Assembly: GCA_029204225.1 (NCBI GenBank)
Contig: CM055100.1
Coordinates: 60,309,008 to 60,373,007 of the forward strand
Length of the DNA: 64,000 nt
Source: Diphasiastrum complanatum
Taxonomy: Eukaryota; Streptophyta; Lycopodiopsida; Lycopodiales; Lycopodiaceae
Reading direction: 5' to 3'
Part shown: one piece after another, positions 36,606 to 46,595 of the stretch
How the letters are laid out: the number at the start of each line of letters is the position of its first letter
Numbering within the stretch: the stretch's first letter is position 1
Position numbers and translations under genes: made by a program
The notes under the pieces: model-generated
The model's input: the letters and a program-made list of their open reading frames with translations, nothing else
Told to the model about the DNA's origin: nothing
The model's database searches: none

Positions 36606-37090
36606 TTTTCAACACTAGTAAGATACTATGAATTAGAGCCTAAAAATTGACTATGAAAATTTACATTCTTAATTATATGAACTTATTGTCTCAATGTAAA
36701 CAAATTTTCCTATTTTCTAGAAGTTATATTAAATGCATGAAAGAATAACATGGAAAATTAGAATAGTTTAAACGTTTACTCAAAATGTAGATACATACAT
36801 AATGAATAGTTAGAATATTTAGTCAGCATTGAAATAATCAATATCTTCAGTTTGCATTTTATTTTATACACATATAAGTTATTTAGTTTTGTATGCTTAT
36901 GAGTAACTTATGTCATATGTTTTTTTTAACATTCCTCAGAAGTTCGGGAAGCCTAAAACTTTTCTCAATTAGTCCATACAATGCAACATCTGAAAGTGGA
37001 AAAGTCATTGTGCAAATGATAAACAATGGGACAAATCCTGCACCATATACTCTTACGGTTCGTAATAAATATAGAAACAAATAAATATGT
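36606..37090 (+). other. Intergenic sequence with an exon-like segment
   Basis: AT-rich and intron-like, except for 36939-37062. There a pyrimidine-rich tract ending in CAG (TTTTTTAACATTCCTCAG) precedes an open stretch reading LKLFSISPYNATSESGK and then VIVQMINNGTNPAPYTLTV, and a GT-containing border follows (ACGGTTCGT). The peptide looks like a beta-sandwich or immunoglobulin-like repeat of a secreted or membrane protein. I cannot name it. It is the only possible host-gene trace in the window. Confidence 0.3.
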
Positions 37091-37769
37091 ATTTTTTCAT
37101 TCTCATAAGGATCCTAAAACACTTGAAATGATGAGGGAAACAATAGATTATGATTTCATAAGATTAGCACAAGTTGAACCATCAAAATCCATCAAAAATC
37201 TATGCTTGAACCTCACTAAATGGCCCAAATCCTTGAAGAAGGCTTCACACGTGTGAAAGTACGACCTCCCACAGTCTGAGTACTGTACACCAGACCTACA
37301 TTCAATCCTATAATCATTAGTAATCACAAGTACTCAAACAATTATGAACATAGAGAGCAATTGCACCATTATGAGAGAAAAAACATGAAATTGCTTGATT
37401 GATTTTGGTGAGATATCATCACCTATATATACATGATCCATCACGGTTTTGGGCAGATATGAGTAGCCCTAAACCTATCCCTAATGCTAATTTTGGTGGA
37501 TCTTTCATCCCTACCAAGTTAGGGTTGGAATCTTGGAGATCCCTCAACAATGCAAAAATTACCAAAAATAGCTCCTATTTTTTCTCCCTTGTATCTAAGC
37601 ATAATTTGGACTCATTCCAAAGGTTCTAACACTTAGGTCTACTTGAGAACATCCTTATGAATGGAATCCTATGCTATTTGGCACGTGTGACAAGCCACAT
37701 CATGACCATCTAACTATTTACAAGTCATATGACCAAAACTAGTCAAGCTAGAATTGTGAATTTTTAACA
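37091..37769 (-). repeat. Element E 3' LTR (family Y, end truncated)
   Basis: Minus-sense start TGTTAAAAATTC follows the polypurine tract. It is nearly identical to solo LTR Y (10196-10877), but the last 20 or so bp of the LTR are missing: the shared sequence stops at ATAAGGATCC near 37089. It contains the palindrome CTTCACACGTGTGAAAG at 37243-37259. Confidence 0.85.
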
Positions 37770-37785
37770 CTCCTCCTCACTATCT
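37770..37785 (-). other. Element E polypurine tract
   Basis: Minus-strand GTGAGGAGGAG directly before the Y-type LTR start. Confidence 0.8.
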
Positions 37786-40378
37786 AGCTTGGTTCAATCA
37801 TTGCTTTACTAATCACTCCAAGTGATGATCTGAACTTCATAAAAGGTGTCTTTTGAAGTGGTTTAGTAAGTAGATCAGCTACACATTCATTGCTTGGAAC
37901 ATGCTCCAAAGCAATCTCCTTGGCTTGCACCATTTCTCTCACAAAGTGATGGCATATCTCAATGTGCTTAGATCTTGCATGGAAGATTGGGTTAGATGCA
38001 AGGTGTTGGGCTGATATATTGTCATTGTAGATGATTGGTGCCTCCTCTGAATCCATGATCTTTAGTTCCACCAATAATCTCTTGATCCAAAGTACCTCCT
38101 TTGTAGTGGTTGTCAAAGCTTTGTACTCGCCCTCGGTTGAAGATAGAGATATAGTTTCTTGCTTTTTTGAAAGCCATGAAACCACACCTTCTCCTATGAA
38201 AGTTGAATAGGCACTTGTTGATTTCCTATTCCTTTTGTCCCCTGCAAAATCTGAATCACTAAATGCATGAAGGTTAATCACATCTCCTCTATATAGAATC
38301 CCAAAATCCAATGTACCCGAGATGTATCTTAGAATCCTCTTAGCCTTTTTCCAATGGATATTCAATGGCTTTTGCATGGATTGGCTCAACCTACATACAC
38401 TAAAGCTAAGATCTGGTCTAGTTATAGTGATCCACATTAAGGAACCTATAAGTTGCCTAAACAAAGTGATGTCCATGAAGGATCTTTCATCATCTTCATT
38501 TGGCACTTTTACATCTTGCTCCATTGGTGTGTCAACACTTTTGCATACTTCCATCTTAAACTTCTTCAAAAGACTTTGAGCATAGTTTACTTGACTTATA
38601 AAGATAAAATCAGACCCTCTAAGTACTTCTATGCCTAAGATGAAGTGAAGACACCCTAGATCTACCATCTTGAACTCTAAGGATAGATCTATCTTGATTT
38701 TTTCAATACCATCAACACTATTTCCACTAATGATGATGTCATCTACATAAATGAGTAAAAGTACAATACCAACATCATCAAACTTAATGTAAAGAGTGGG
38801 ATCATATTCACTTTGAACAAAAGAAAGTGAAATAAGATAGCAATGTAGTCTTGAATTCCAAGATCTTGAGGCTTGCTTCAAGCCATAGATGCTTCTTTGG
38901 AGATGGCATACTTTGTTCTCCATTCCATGCTTGATGAAACCTTGTGGCTGCTCCATATAGATATCCTCTTCCAAAAAACCATTCAAGAAAGCATTAGAGA
39001 CATCCATTTGACATAGAATCCATCCAAAATGTGATGCAAGTGCAGTGATTAGTCTTATTGTGACCATCTTGGCCACGGGTGCAAAAGTTTCCTCATACTC
39101 TATCCCTCTCTCTTGAGCATAACCTTTTGCAACTAATCTTGCTTTATGTTTGTTAACACTCCCATTTGAATTCAACTTAAGCTTGAAGACCCACTTGCAT
39201 CCTATTACATTCCTTTGAGGTCTCTCAACAAGCAACCAAGTTTCATTCTCAATCAAAGCATCATACTCATCCAACATAGCTTTATACCATTCTTTGGAGT
39301 TCAATGCATCTTCAACATTAGACGGTTCTTCAAAACTAGATAAAGCATAAGAAGTGGATGAGATACCCTCAACTTGCTGTCCTTTGCCTTGATATGTGAG
39401 CCTTGATGGCTCCACTTTTGCCCTTGAAGATCTAGAAAAAGGTAGCTTATGAGCCTTTGAGAGGCTACAAGCTTCACACATCTTTCCACATTTTGACAAA
39501 TGCTTGGGGAGGCCGAGTGCAAGCTCCTTTGCACACATTGTTTCCATGGCTTTAAAGTTGGGGTGGCCCAACCTTTTGTGCCATAGCTCCACCTTTGATA
39601 TCTCCACCTTTGTCAAATTCACACTCTCCATAGAAACATTAGCATCAAGCTTAAACAATCTACCTTGCTTAAAGCCTTTGGCTATACATTTATCATTTCT
39701 AAGGATGGAACAAACTCCATGCTTAAATTGTACATCAAGGCCATTATCCATTGATTGGCCAACACTTAACAAATTCTTGGTTAACTTAGGAACAAAAAGG
39801 ACATTTTCAAGATTCATCCTTTTAGATGATCCAACATACAATGGAATGGTTCCAATGCCATTTATCTTACACTCTTGATCACTAGCTGTATAGATAAATC
39901 TATGTACATCATTGTAAGAGAGTAAAGTGGAGAAATAGTCCTTTTGAGATGTGAGATCCATGCTTTGGATCTTCCCAAGAACCAATCTTCCATTTCTCTC
40001 TCCTTCATAAGAATCCCTCTTAATGATTGCATCATAAGAAGTAGAAACCTCAAAAACATTAGAAGCCATGAAAAAAATGATTAGTACCTTCAACATAAAG
40101 ATGATTGAAGTACTCTCTTTTTTCAAACAAGAACTTCTAATCAATGTTTTAGGAAATGACTCATATGATAATGATTCTTCCTCACTATCACTCACAATGA
40201 CATCATCCAAAGTACCTCCTACTTTGAACTCTTCACATACTTCTTCACTTGTGACTATCTCCCTCACCAAGTCTCTTGATAGAACCATTTGATCTGCTCT
40301 CTTTATGAAGAAATGTGACTCCACTTGCTGCAAAAATGACTTTCTTGGACTCATCACAAAAGAATGTAGAAGAACCAT
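37784..40378 (-). CDS. Element E pol: protease remnant, pre-integrase, RT and RNase H, no integrase core
   Basis: A single 864-codon frame. Residues 1-115 match no known domain. At about 135-215 there is protease-like sequence (QKDYFSTLLSYND, IYTASDQECKINGIGTIPL), but the DSGA active site is missing. Then come VLFVPKLTKNLLSVGQSMD and the HHCC zinc region (WHKRLGHPNFKAMETM, CEACSLSKAHKLPFSRSS). Directly after SRSSRAK the frame joins the linker VEPSRLTYQGKGQQVEG, so about 200 residues of integrase core are cleanly missing in frame. RT follows (CKWVFKLKLNSNG, DVSNAFLNG, SIYGLKQASRSW, YVDD at residues 544-547), then RNase H (FSDSDFAGDKRNRKSTSAY, SLSSTEGEYKAL, HARSKHIEICHHFVRE). RT and RNase H look catalytically complete. 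The element could supply RT but not integrate alone. Whether the frame is expressed is unknown. Confidence 0.9.
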   Translation of the reverse strand: MVLLHSFVMSPRKSFLQQVESHFFIKRADQMVLSRDLVREIVTSEEVCEEFKVGGTLDDVIVSDSEEESLSYESFPKTLIRSSCLKKESTSIIFMLKVLIIFFMASNVFEVSTSYDAIIKRDSYEGERNGRLVLGKIQSMDLTSQKDYFSTLLSYNDVHRFIYTASDQECKINGIGTIPLYVGSSKRMNLENVLFVPKLTKNLLSVGQSMDNGLDVQFKHGVCSILRNDKCIAKGFKQGRLFKLDANVSMESVNLTKVEISKVELWHKRLGHPNFKAMETMCAKELALGLPKHLSKCGKMCEACSLSKAHKLPFSRSSRAKVEPSRLTYQGKGQQVEGISSTSYALSSFEEPSNVEDALNSKEWYKAMLDEYDALIENETWLLVERPQRNVIGCKWVFKLKLNSNGSVNKHKARLVAKGYAQERGIEYEETFAPVAKMVTIRLITALASHFGWILCQMDVSNAFLNGFLEEDIYMEQPQGFIKHGMENKVCHLQRSIYGLKQASRSWNSRLHCYLISLSFVQSEYDPTLYIKFDDVGIVLLLIYVDDIIISGNSVDGIEKIKIDLSLEFKMVDLGCLHFILGIEVLRGSDFIFISQVNYAQSLLKKFKMEVCKSVDTPMEQDVKVPNEDDERSFMDITLFRQLIGSLMWITITRPDLSFSVCRLSQSMQKPLNIHWKKAKRILRYISGTLDFGILYRGDVINLHAFSDSDFAGDKRNRKSTSAYSTFIGEGVVSWLSKKQETISLSSTEGEYKALTTTTKEVLWIKRLLVELKIMDSEEAPIIYNDNISAQHLASNPIFHARSKHIEICHHFVREMVQAKEIALEHVPSNECVADLLTKPLQKTPFMKFRSSLGVISKAMIEPS

Positions 40379-40973
40379 CTCCTACATAAATGCACCTAGC
40401 AACATCTTTTTCCATATGATCAAAGAAATCATTAACAACAATCTTTTCCAAGGAAGAACCTTCACCTCCATTGATGAAGTTAGCTCTTTCCTTACCTTTT
40501 TCATGCTTGCACTTGCCATGAAGAACCATTGAAACACCATCATTATCCTCAAGACTAGCCAAGTTAGCACAAAGATGAACATCTCCAAGAAGCATATTAG
40601 ATCTTGACCTAGATCTAGCATATGGAAGCTTGTTAGACTTTGCATAAGATCCACCAATCTTATTGATGCTAAAAGGTAACTTTGGAAAGTTGAGACCAAT
40701 CTCCTTTTCCATTCCATACTTTTTGGTAGCCATAACAAAAGCATCAAGCTTGAAAAGTCCACCTTGTCTATTGCCCCTAGCAACCAAGATTTCTTCCTTT
40801 GTAATGAAACAAGCATCACCACCAAACTTTACCATCACCTTCGAAGTAGAATAGTTGATTAAGGTAAGCCTATCATTGCTCTCCAACATAAAGCCTCCAC
40901 TTGTAGCCATGTTGAAGTGAGCTAATCTTCTTCTTTCAACCTGTTCCTCTTGAATGTCAACAAATGAACTCAA
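40245..40973 (-). pseudogene. Element E 5' frame: collage of gag and pol pieces
   Basis: A 242-codon open frame that joins distant gag-pol segments. It begins with leader-encoded residues and the gag N-terminus ATSGGFMLESNDRLTLINYS, jumps to the protease/pre-integrase boundary (KFGGDACFITKEEILVARG), then to the HHCC tail (KSNKLPYARSRSRS), the first integrase segment (GDVHLCANL), and the integrase C-terminus (ESKKVIFAASGVTFLHKE). Each piece has its counterpart in order in element A. The bulk of gag, the zinc knuckle, the protease active site and the integrase core are deleted, yet the frame stays open. It overlaps the start of the 864-codon frame in another phase. Confidence 0.75.
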
Positions 40974-41484
40974 GAAGAAATTACAAAGATATGGAACCCC
41001 TCAAATCTCTTCTAGCACTTCTAACTAGAAAATCAACACATAGAATAGTGAAATCTTGATCAACCTATGATCTATCCTCAATCTAATGACTCTTGCCACT
41101 TCCTAAGATTGAAAAACACTCAAATAAAGCTCATTAACCTCACAAACTAGAGATCCAATCAAAATTAGGGTTATGACAAAATCACAAAAAATTGAAGATC
41201 TCAAATTCTACATGCAATTCCTAGAAACTTGATATATCGTCTTGTAGCCTCCAATGAAACCTTTCTAATGCACCAAAAGTCATCTAATTTTAGTAAACCA
41301 AGTGTGAAATTGGAATTGATCAAGTATATAACCCTATATTGAGTTTTGACCTACAAAAGATCAATTCTACACATGCAAAAATGCTGATTTTTGAGTAGAG
41401 ATCAATCTAGCATGCTCTAGCATTGATAACTCCTCCAAATTCTTGATAAAGATGGCTGATCCTTTCATAACCTGGAACAAAATA
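40974..41484 (-). other. Element E leader
   Basis: About 510 bp, closely matching the element G leader at 11832-12352. Confidence 0.8.
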
Positions 41485-41496
41485 GCTCTGATACCA
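41485..41496 (-). other. Element E primer-binding site
   Basis: Minus strand TGGTATCAGAGC, adjacent to LTR X. Confidence 0.85.
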
Positions 41497-42140
41497 TGTG
41501 AAGGATTTCAGATCATTCAAGATCCAATCCATGTCCCTGATCTTTGGTTACAATAAGGAGCAAACCAACAATCTTGCCAATGTAAAAAAATCAGCATCTA
41601 CATACAAAATGAGATGCAAACTCTAAGAGATACTGATCAAACATGAACCAAAACATAAAATATGGTTGCTTTCCGTACAATTACAGTACCCTACTGTATT
41701 TCATAAGTGAGAAACCGAAAATAACAAAATATGAGCATTCTATACACAAGATTGCAAGATAACATCAAGAGAGTGCACCAATGAGTAGTAGAACCCAAAG
41801 AGAACCATGTATAATGATGAAATGAGAGAGAGAAGAGATAAGATGTGTCTCTCCATGAGCTACATCCTTTTATAGAGTGTCCAAACCCTATTTGGCCCCC
41901 TCCAAAATGTAAATCCTACTATTTTTAGGTCTAGATTCAATGTACCCAAAGTTCAAATTTGAATCTCTCTCAAACTTGACTACCAACTTTCCCACACTTT
42001 CAAAAAGTGTTTATTGAATGTATTTTAAACTAATATAACATCAAAAATTTTATCTCTAAGTCTAAAATGAATTTTGGCCTCTTATTGACAATTTACCAAA
42101 ATATGACTAAACTAGACTAAACTAGTTGAAATCTCTCACA
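41497..42140 (-). repeat. Element E 5' LTR (family X)
   Basis: 644 bp; minus sense TGTGAGAGATTTC to CCTTCACA. It matches 12367-13020 but not the 3' LTR of this same element, which is family Y. TATA box TATAAAAGGATG in minus sense near 41870. The palindrome seen in other LTRs is degraded here (TCATAAGTGAGAAA near 41701). Confidence 0.88.
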
Positions 42141-42540
42141 CTCACTTCCTTTCATGCTTTGCAAAATTTGATTTCTAAGCAGGACTCTAGAAGTGTTGCT
42201 TGATTCATAAATTGATTTTAACTATTCCCTTTAGCACTAGTACATGAGGACTCTAGAAGTGTTGCTTGATTCATAGATTGATTTTAAAGACTCCCAAGTC
42301 TCTTTAGCACTAGCCCATGATGATACTTCTCTCAAGAGATCATTGCTTACATTCATCTTCATGTAATGAAGTGCTAGTCTAGATCTTCTCTTGTATTTAA
42401 TCAACTCCTGTGCACCTAGAGGTTCATCTTCATCTTCAATCATGAACTCATAAAGGTTTTGGAGCACCAATAGTGACTCCATCCTAACCTTCCAAAAAGC
42501 ATAATTTGTAGAATTACTTCTCACTAGCTTCTAGAAAGTA
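42141..42540 (-). pseudogene. Element H gag fragment
   Basis: Minus-strand gag of UBN2 type: SNSTNYAFWKVRMESLLVLQ, ALHYMKMNVSNDLLREVSSW, AKETWESLKSIYESSNTSRVL. It is cut by LTR X at 42140. A tandem duplication of about 65 bp (about 42182-42236 and 42247-42310) repeats the YESSNTSRVL coding segment and breaks the frame. Only the first third of gag is left. Confidence 0.8.
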
Positions 42541-42640
42541 TGCTCCAATAGATCACATCTTACTTTCGATTTCTACAAACAAGAAATAGATTTGATTGAC
42601 TTAGAAACTCACAAAGGTCTCTCTCTTGTGTTCATTATGG

Positions 42641-43123
42641 CTCAACACCAATGGCAAAGACAGATGACTCGAAAATGTTCCGTTCGTGCCTACACTACAA
42701 CAAGACTTGTCTTGTGTGGCAAGAATAGCTGATGCAGAGATGCGCGTGACGTTTTCTGACGAAGCATGCAACATGAATGATGTCAGTACCAGTACCCTGA
42801 TCACTCAAGATAGAAGAAAAGGTAATCTATATGATCTGAAAGTATGCTTGCTTGTAGATCAGGTGCATCAGACTCATGATGATTCGCCAGACACTCTTTG
42901 ATGCCACATGAACTCAATGGCACTTTACGAAACAAGCCATCATGGAGTAATAATAGGGGTCATCATCTCAAATGCAACCAGTTCGACCACCTGTGATGCA
43001 TGCCTGAAGGGTAAGATGTCATGCACTCCATTTGTCAAAGACTCCTACAGAACGACCAAGATTCTGGAGTTAGTGCATTCTGACATTTGTGGGCCTTTCA
43101 ATGTGATCTCAGTAGGAGGCTCG
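42641..43123 (+). pseudogene. Fragment M: copia protease tail and pre-integrase (N lineage)
   Basis: Plus strand. It shows FVPTLQQDLSCVARIADAEM, LYDLKVCLLVDQVHQTHDD, CDACLKGKMSCTPFVKD and the first integrase Asp in LVHSDICGPFNV. The same segments occur in element N on the opposite strand (56370-56800), so M belongs to that lineage. Both edges are abrupt: H leader on the left, element L on the right. A stop lies near 42900. Confidence 0.8.
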
Positions 43124-44004
43124 TGACTTTCCTCCAAGAGCTATATGTGGAAGCCTATTGCAAAGATAATTTGCACAATTAATGGCTTCTCCCCAAAAAT
43201 CTTTGGGCAAAGATGCCTCAATTCTCATAGATTTTGCACATTCACATAGAGATCTATTCTTTCTCTCAGCCACTCCATTTTGAGATGGAGAGTAGGCACA
43301 AGAGAACTATCTTTTAATGCCTTCAAGCTCACAAAATCTTGAAATTTATTGGAGATATATTCACCACCTCCATCACTTCTAAGAACTTTAATCTTGAATG
43401 AGAATTGCTTCTCTACATAAGCTTTGAAAATAAGGAAATGATCAAACACCATAGATTTAGAAGCAAGAAGATATATCCAAGTGAATCTTGTGAAATCATC
43501 AATGAAAGTAACAAAACAAGTGGCTCCTCCCTTGCTTGTAGTTGATGAGAAATGCACATCCGAGTGGATTAACTCCAAAGGATGATTGCTTTTGATAGAA
43601 GATCTTGTAAATGGCTTTTTGTGAATAGCACAAGCCTCACAAGGCTTGATCTTCTTGGAGAATGGCTTTGGCAAGCCAATAGCTTTGGCTTCTTTGATCA
43701 TAGAGAGCATGGATTTGTAGTTGGGATGTCCCAACCTCCTATTCCATAATTCCTCCATAGAGAGCTTGTTCACAAGAGCAACATTACAAGCATTCACATA
43801 CTCATTTGGATCTAGTTTATAGATGCCACCAAATCTAGATCCTAATGCAAGTATCTCATCATTCTTCTTGATAGTGCAAGTATCAACATTGAATTTTACA
43901 TCAAGGCCATTATCAAGCAATTGGCCAACACTAATAAGATTCTTGGTAAACTTAGGTACATAAAGAACTTTAGAAAGAGAGAGAGAGAACTTTAGAGGAT
44001 GCAA
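43124..44004 (-). pseudogene. Element L pre-integrase and integrase
   Basis: Minus-strand frame of about 259 codons. It holds VLYVPKFTKNLISVGQLLD, pre-integrase LWNRRLGHPNYKSM (first His replaced by Asn) and CEACAIHKKPFTRSS, then integrase HSDVHFSSTTSKGG and LRSDGGGEYISNKF. A frameshift near 43310 disrupts the catalytic Glu segment, which continues in another frame to about 43130 (CANYLCNRLPHIA). There the element is broken by fragment M, so RT and RNase H are absent. Confidence 0.87.
43968..44004. repeat. Small CT-rich duplication that breaks the L frame
   Basis: AACTTTAGA occurs on both sides of an AGAGAGAGAG run (plus strand, 43968-43998). This splits the segment encoding KVLSLS. It looks like a young microsatellite born inside pol. 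Confidence 0.7.
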
Positions 44005-45151
44005 GCTTCAAGGGAATGCTCCCTATGCCTTCAATAGGACATTCAAAATCATTTGCAGTGTATATTGATTTCTTGACTCCATCATAAGGTGCAATAGAAG
44101 AGAAAGAGTCCTTGGAGCTACACATATGTGAAGAGGCTCCACTATCAATATACCATAGGCCGTCCTTCTTGAAAGGAGTAGATGAGAAACTAGAGACCAT
44201 AAGAGATCCCTCTCCATCACTTGCAATAGTGTCTTCCTTCTCATCGGTCATGTTGGCTTGCTTGAGTTGATTCTTCTTCTTGAAGCAATTGGTGGCATAA
44301 TGACCTTTCTTGCCACAATAAAAGCACTTGATCTTCTTCTTCTTGAGCTTGGATGATGAAGCATTAGAGGAATCATCTTCCTCCTCATCTTTGTCTTTGG
44401 ATTTGACTTTGTCCTTGCTTGAGGATTGTTGATGTTGGTTCTTGCTTCTCCCTTTGTGCTTATCCTTGGCAAAGAGAGCTTTGCCATCATTATGAGTGAG
44501 AGAAAGCTTGTCCATCCTCATGAGCTTGTACTCTTGTTTTGATTCTTCCGAAATTAGCACACTTTGGAGAGCCTCCAAACTTGGTAGCTCCTCCTTAATG
44601 GCAGAGGATTGGACAAGGTTATCAAATTCACTTCTCAGGATATTGAGAATGACTTGAACTAGCTCATTTTGATTGATGGAATCACCAATACAAGCAAGTT
44701 CTCTATGTATATCTTTTACTCTCAAAACATAACTAGATGCACTCTCATCACTCTTTTGGCTACTTTGAAAGATTTGATTCCTAAGAGTGAGAAACCTAGA
44801 GATATTCTTAGCCTCATAGATAGTCTTGAGACAATCCCAAGCTTCTTTGGCTGTTGTACAAGTACCTATCTCCCTCAATATCTCATTAGAGACATTCATC
44901 TTAATGTAGTGGAGAGCCATCCTAGCTCTCTTTTTGTATTTTTGAGCCTCTTGAAGAACTTGTGGTTCTTCTTCAAGGCCAAGAACTATGTCCATCACAT
45001 CTTGAAGGATCAAGATGGACTCCATCCTCATTTTCCAAATTGAATAGTTTGAAGTGGACAATCTTTCACTTGGTTCCAACAAGGATGAACCCATTGAAGA
45101 CATTTGAAGTGAAGAAAACTCAAATGATGAACAATAAATGTTGCTACACAC
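43970..45151 (-). CDS. Element L gag, zinc knuckle and protease
   Basis: A 393-codon frame. The likely start is the internal Met at about 45103 (MSSMGSSLLEPSERLSTSNY), which matches the gag starts of C and F; the 16 preceding codons are leader. UBN2 gag spans about residues 20-210, then a lysine/serine-rich linker, zinc knuckle CFYCGKKGHYATNC (about 44272-44315), an acidic segment, and protease WYIDSGASSHMCSS (about 44110-44150). The frame ends at a CT-rich insertion. Gag forms the particle shell and the protease matures it. Both look intact, but the downstream pol does not continue in frame. Confidence 0.88.
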   Translation of the reverse strand: MCSNIYCSSFEFSSLQMSSMGSSLLEPSERLSTSNYSIWKMRMESILILQDVMDIVLGLEEEPQVLQEAQKYKKRARMALHYIKMNVSNEILREIGTCTTAKEAWDCLKTIYEAKNISRFLTLRNQIFQSSQKSDESASSYVLRVKDIHRELACIGDSINQNELVQVILNILRSEFDNLVQSSAIKEELPSLEALQSVLISEESKQEYKLMRMDKLSLTHNDGKALFAKDKHKGRSKNQHQQSSSKDKVKSKDKDEEEDDSSNASSSKLKKKKIKCFYCGKKGHYATNCFKKKNQLKQANMTDEKEDTIASDGEGSLMVSSFSSTPFKKDGLWYIDSGASSHMCSSKDSFSSIAPYDGVKKSIYTANDFECPIEGIGSIPLKLASSKVLSLSF

Positions 45152-45846
45152 TCTCTATAGGATCCAATAATAGAGTACTATCTCCTCCTATGAAAGATCT
45201 TGCAACTATTTGTGAATTGATTCTCACTAGCTACTCAAATCTCTCTAAAACAAGATCTATTTCACATCAAGTGATGGAGTATAGGCAAAGTTAGGATCGA
45301 ACACTCTTAGCACGTGTGAAGTACACTAAGAAACCAAATTTGACTCAAATACAATGATATTGCATGAAACAAAATGGCTAAGATCTCAAAATAGTGCCTA
45401 GATCACATATAGATGAGATTGGTAAGCATACAACTGTGATTTTGGATCAACCAAGCAATCTCTTGACCAAACCAAATGTGTCCACCCAGGTCTAGGTGCC
45501 CTACCTAACCCTCTTCAAAAGCTTATAACTTTTGATTGGCTCAACCAAATGGAATGAAACTGATTGCATCAGAAACTAGACAAAAACAGCTTCAAAAGAA
45601 GCTATCAAGCAAGATAAATGGATCAAGCATGAGAGAGAACTTCCAGACTGAAATTGGATGTTCCTCACACGTGTCTGAGCACCTGATTTTGTACAGTACC
45701 AGGTCAGACCCAATCAATGTCCTTTTGATCTCTTATGATCCAAAATTGAACAAGATAGCTAGGAAAATGGGCCTTGACAATTTCTAGCTCAAGATTGATG
45801 AATAGTTTTCACTTAGATGACCAAAATGCATGGTAACCTTAGGTAG
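45152..45846 (-). other. Element L leader
   Basis: About 690 bp, no gene. It contains CACGTGTGAAG near 45312 and TCACACGTGTCTG near 45666, related to the LTR palindrome. Confidence 0.7.
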
Positions 45847-45858
45847 GCTCTGATACCA
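45847..45858 (-). other. Element L primer-binding site
   Basis: Minus strand TGGTATCAGAGC(C), next to the LTR end TTCAACA. Confidence 0.88.
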
Positions 45859-46595
45859 TGTTGAATTTCACACGTGTGGATTGTTCACAACATGTACTTG
45901 TGATCTCCTAAGGTGTGTAGATGCACCAAGATCAAGACTAGATTGAGATTCAAGATCAATCTTAGATCCTATGGCAAAAACACACTACTACATGCATTCA
46001 ATCACTTCCAACTCACACTCACACATGTGGGAAGTATTCAAAAAATAAACTACGTAAAAACAAGCTGCTCTCCTTGGGTAGAGAGAGAAAAAGCATCATG
46101 AGCTCTCGGGTAGAGAGAGAAAGCTAGAAATCCAATAACACTCAAAATCCATATAATCACCAAATCAATTAGCTTCAAAATGAGGAGTAAAATGATACTA
46201 GTAGATCCACGAGCTACCACTATGCTTAACTATGATTGGACCATACTTTGTCACCTCTTGATCCTATTGGACCATTGATCCATGCACCTCTTAATTCTAT
46301 TGGACTATATTCAAGCACACCTCAATTTCCTATTGGACCTCACATGGTTCCACCTCTAAATCCTATTGGACCTCTTGGAATTCATCAAACAAAAGCTTTA
46401 CACTTGTCTACACTCTAATTGGCATGAGTTTAGCCTCTTACTCTATTTTGGCTCAATAGTGGCATTACAAGTGGAAATGCATAATTTGCCATCTATGCCA
46501 AATTTGTTCCTATCAACATCCTACACCTAGATGCTTGATGTAAAAAACATAAGACCCCTATATCTAACATAGATAATCTTTTTCAATTCTTTACA
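45859..46595 (-). repeat. Element L 5' LTR
   Basis: 737 bp, minus sense TGTAAAGAATTG to TTCAACA. It holds the palindromic TCACACGTGTGG (about 45868-45879), a duplicated GGGTAGAGAGAGAA (near 46076 and 46110) and a cluster of about six ATTGGACC-like words at 46225-46372 (CCAAT boxes in element sense, upstream of the promoter). Its ends resemble those of element C LTRs. Confidence 0.85.
46225..46372 (-). promoter_or_regulatory. CCAAT-box array in the L LTR
   Basis: About six copies of (G)GTCCAATAGGA- or TCCAATCA-like words in minus sense at roughly 20-30 bp spacing, interleaved with AGAGGTG. The position is in the U3 part of the LTR, where enhancers lie. Function is inferred. Confidence 0.5.

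Noticed and set aside
43968-44004. Programmed frameshift between protease and integrase of L
   Set aside because: The break coincides with a CT-rich duplication flanked by AACTTTAGA copies, which looks mutational; copia elements of this type (A) use a single frame.
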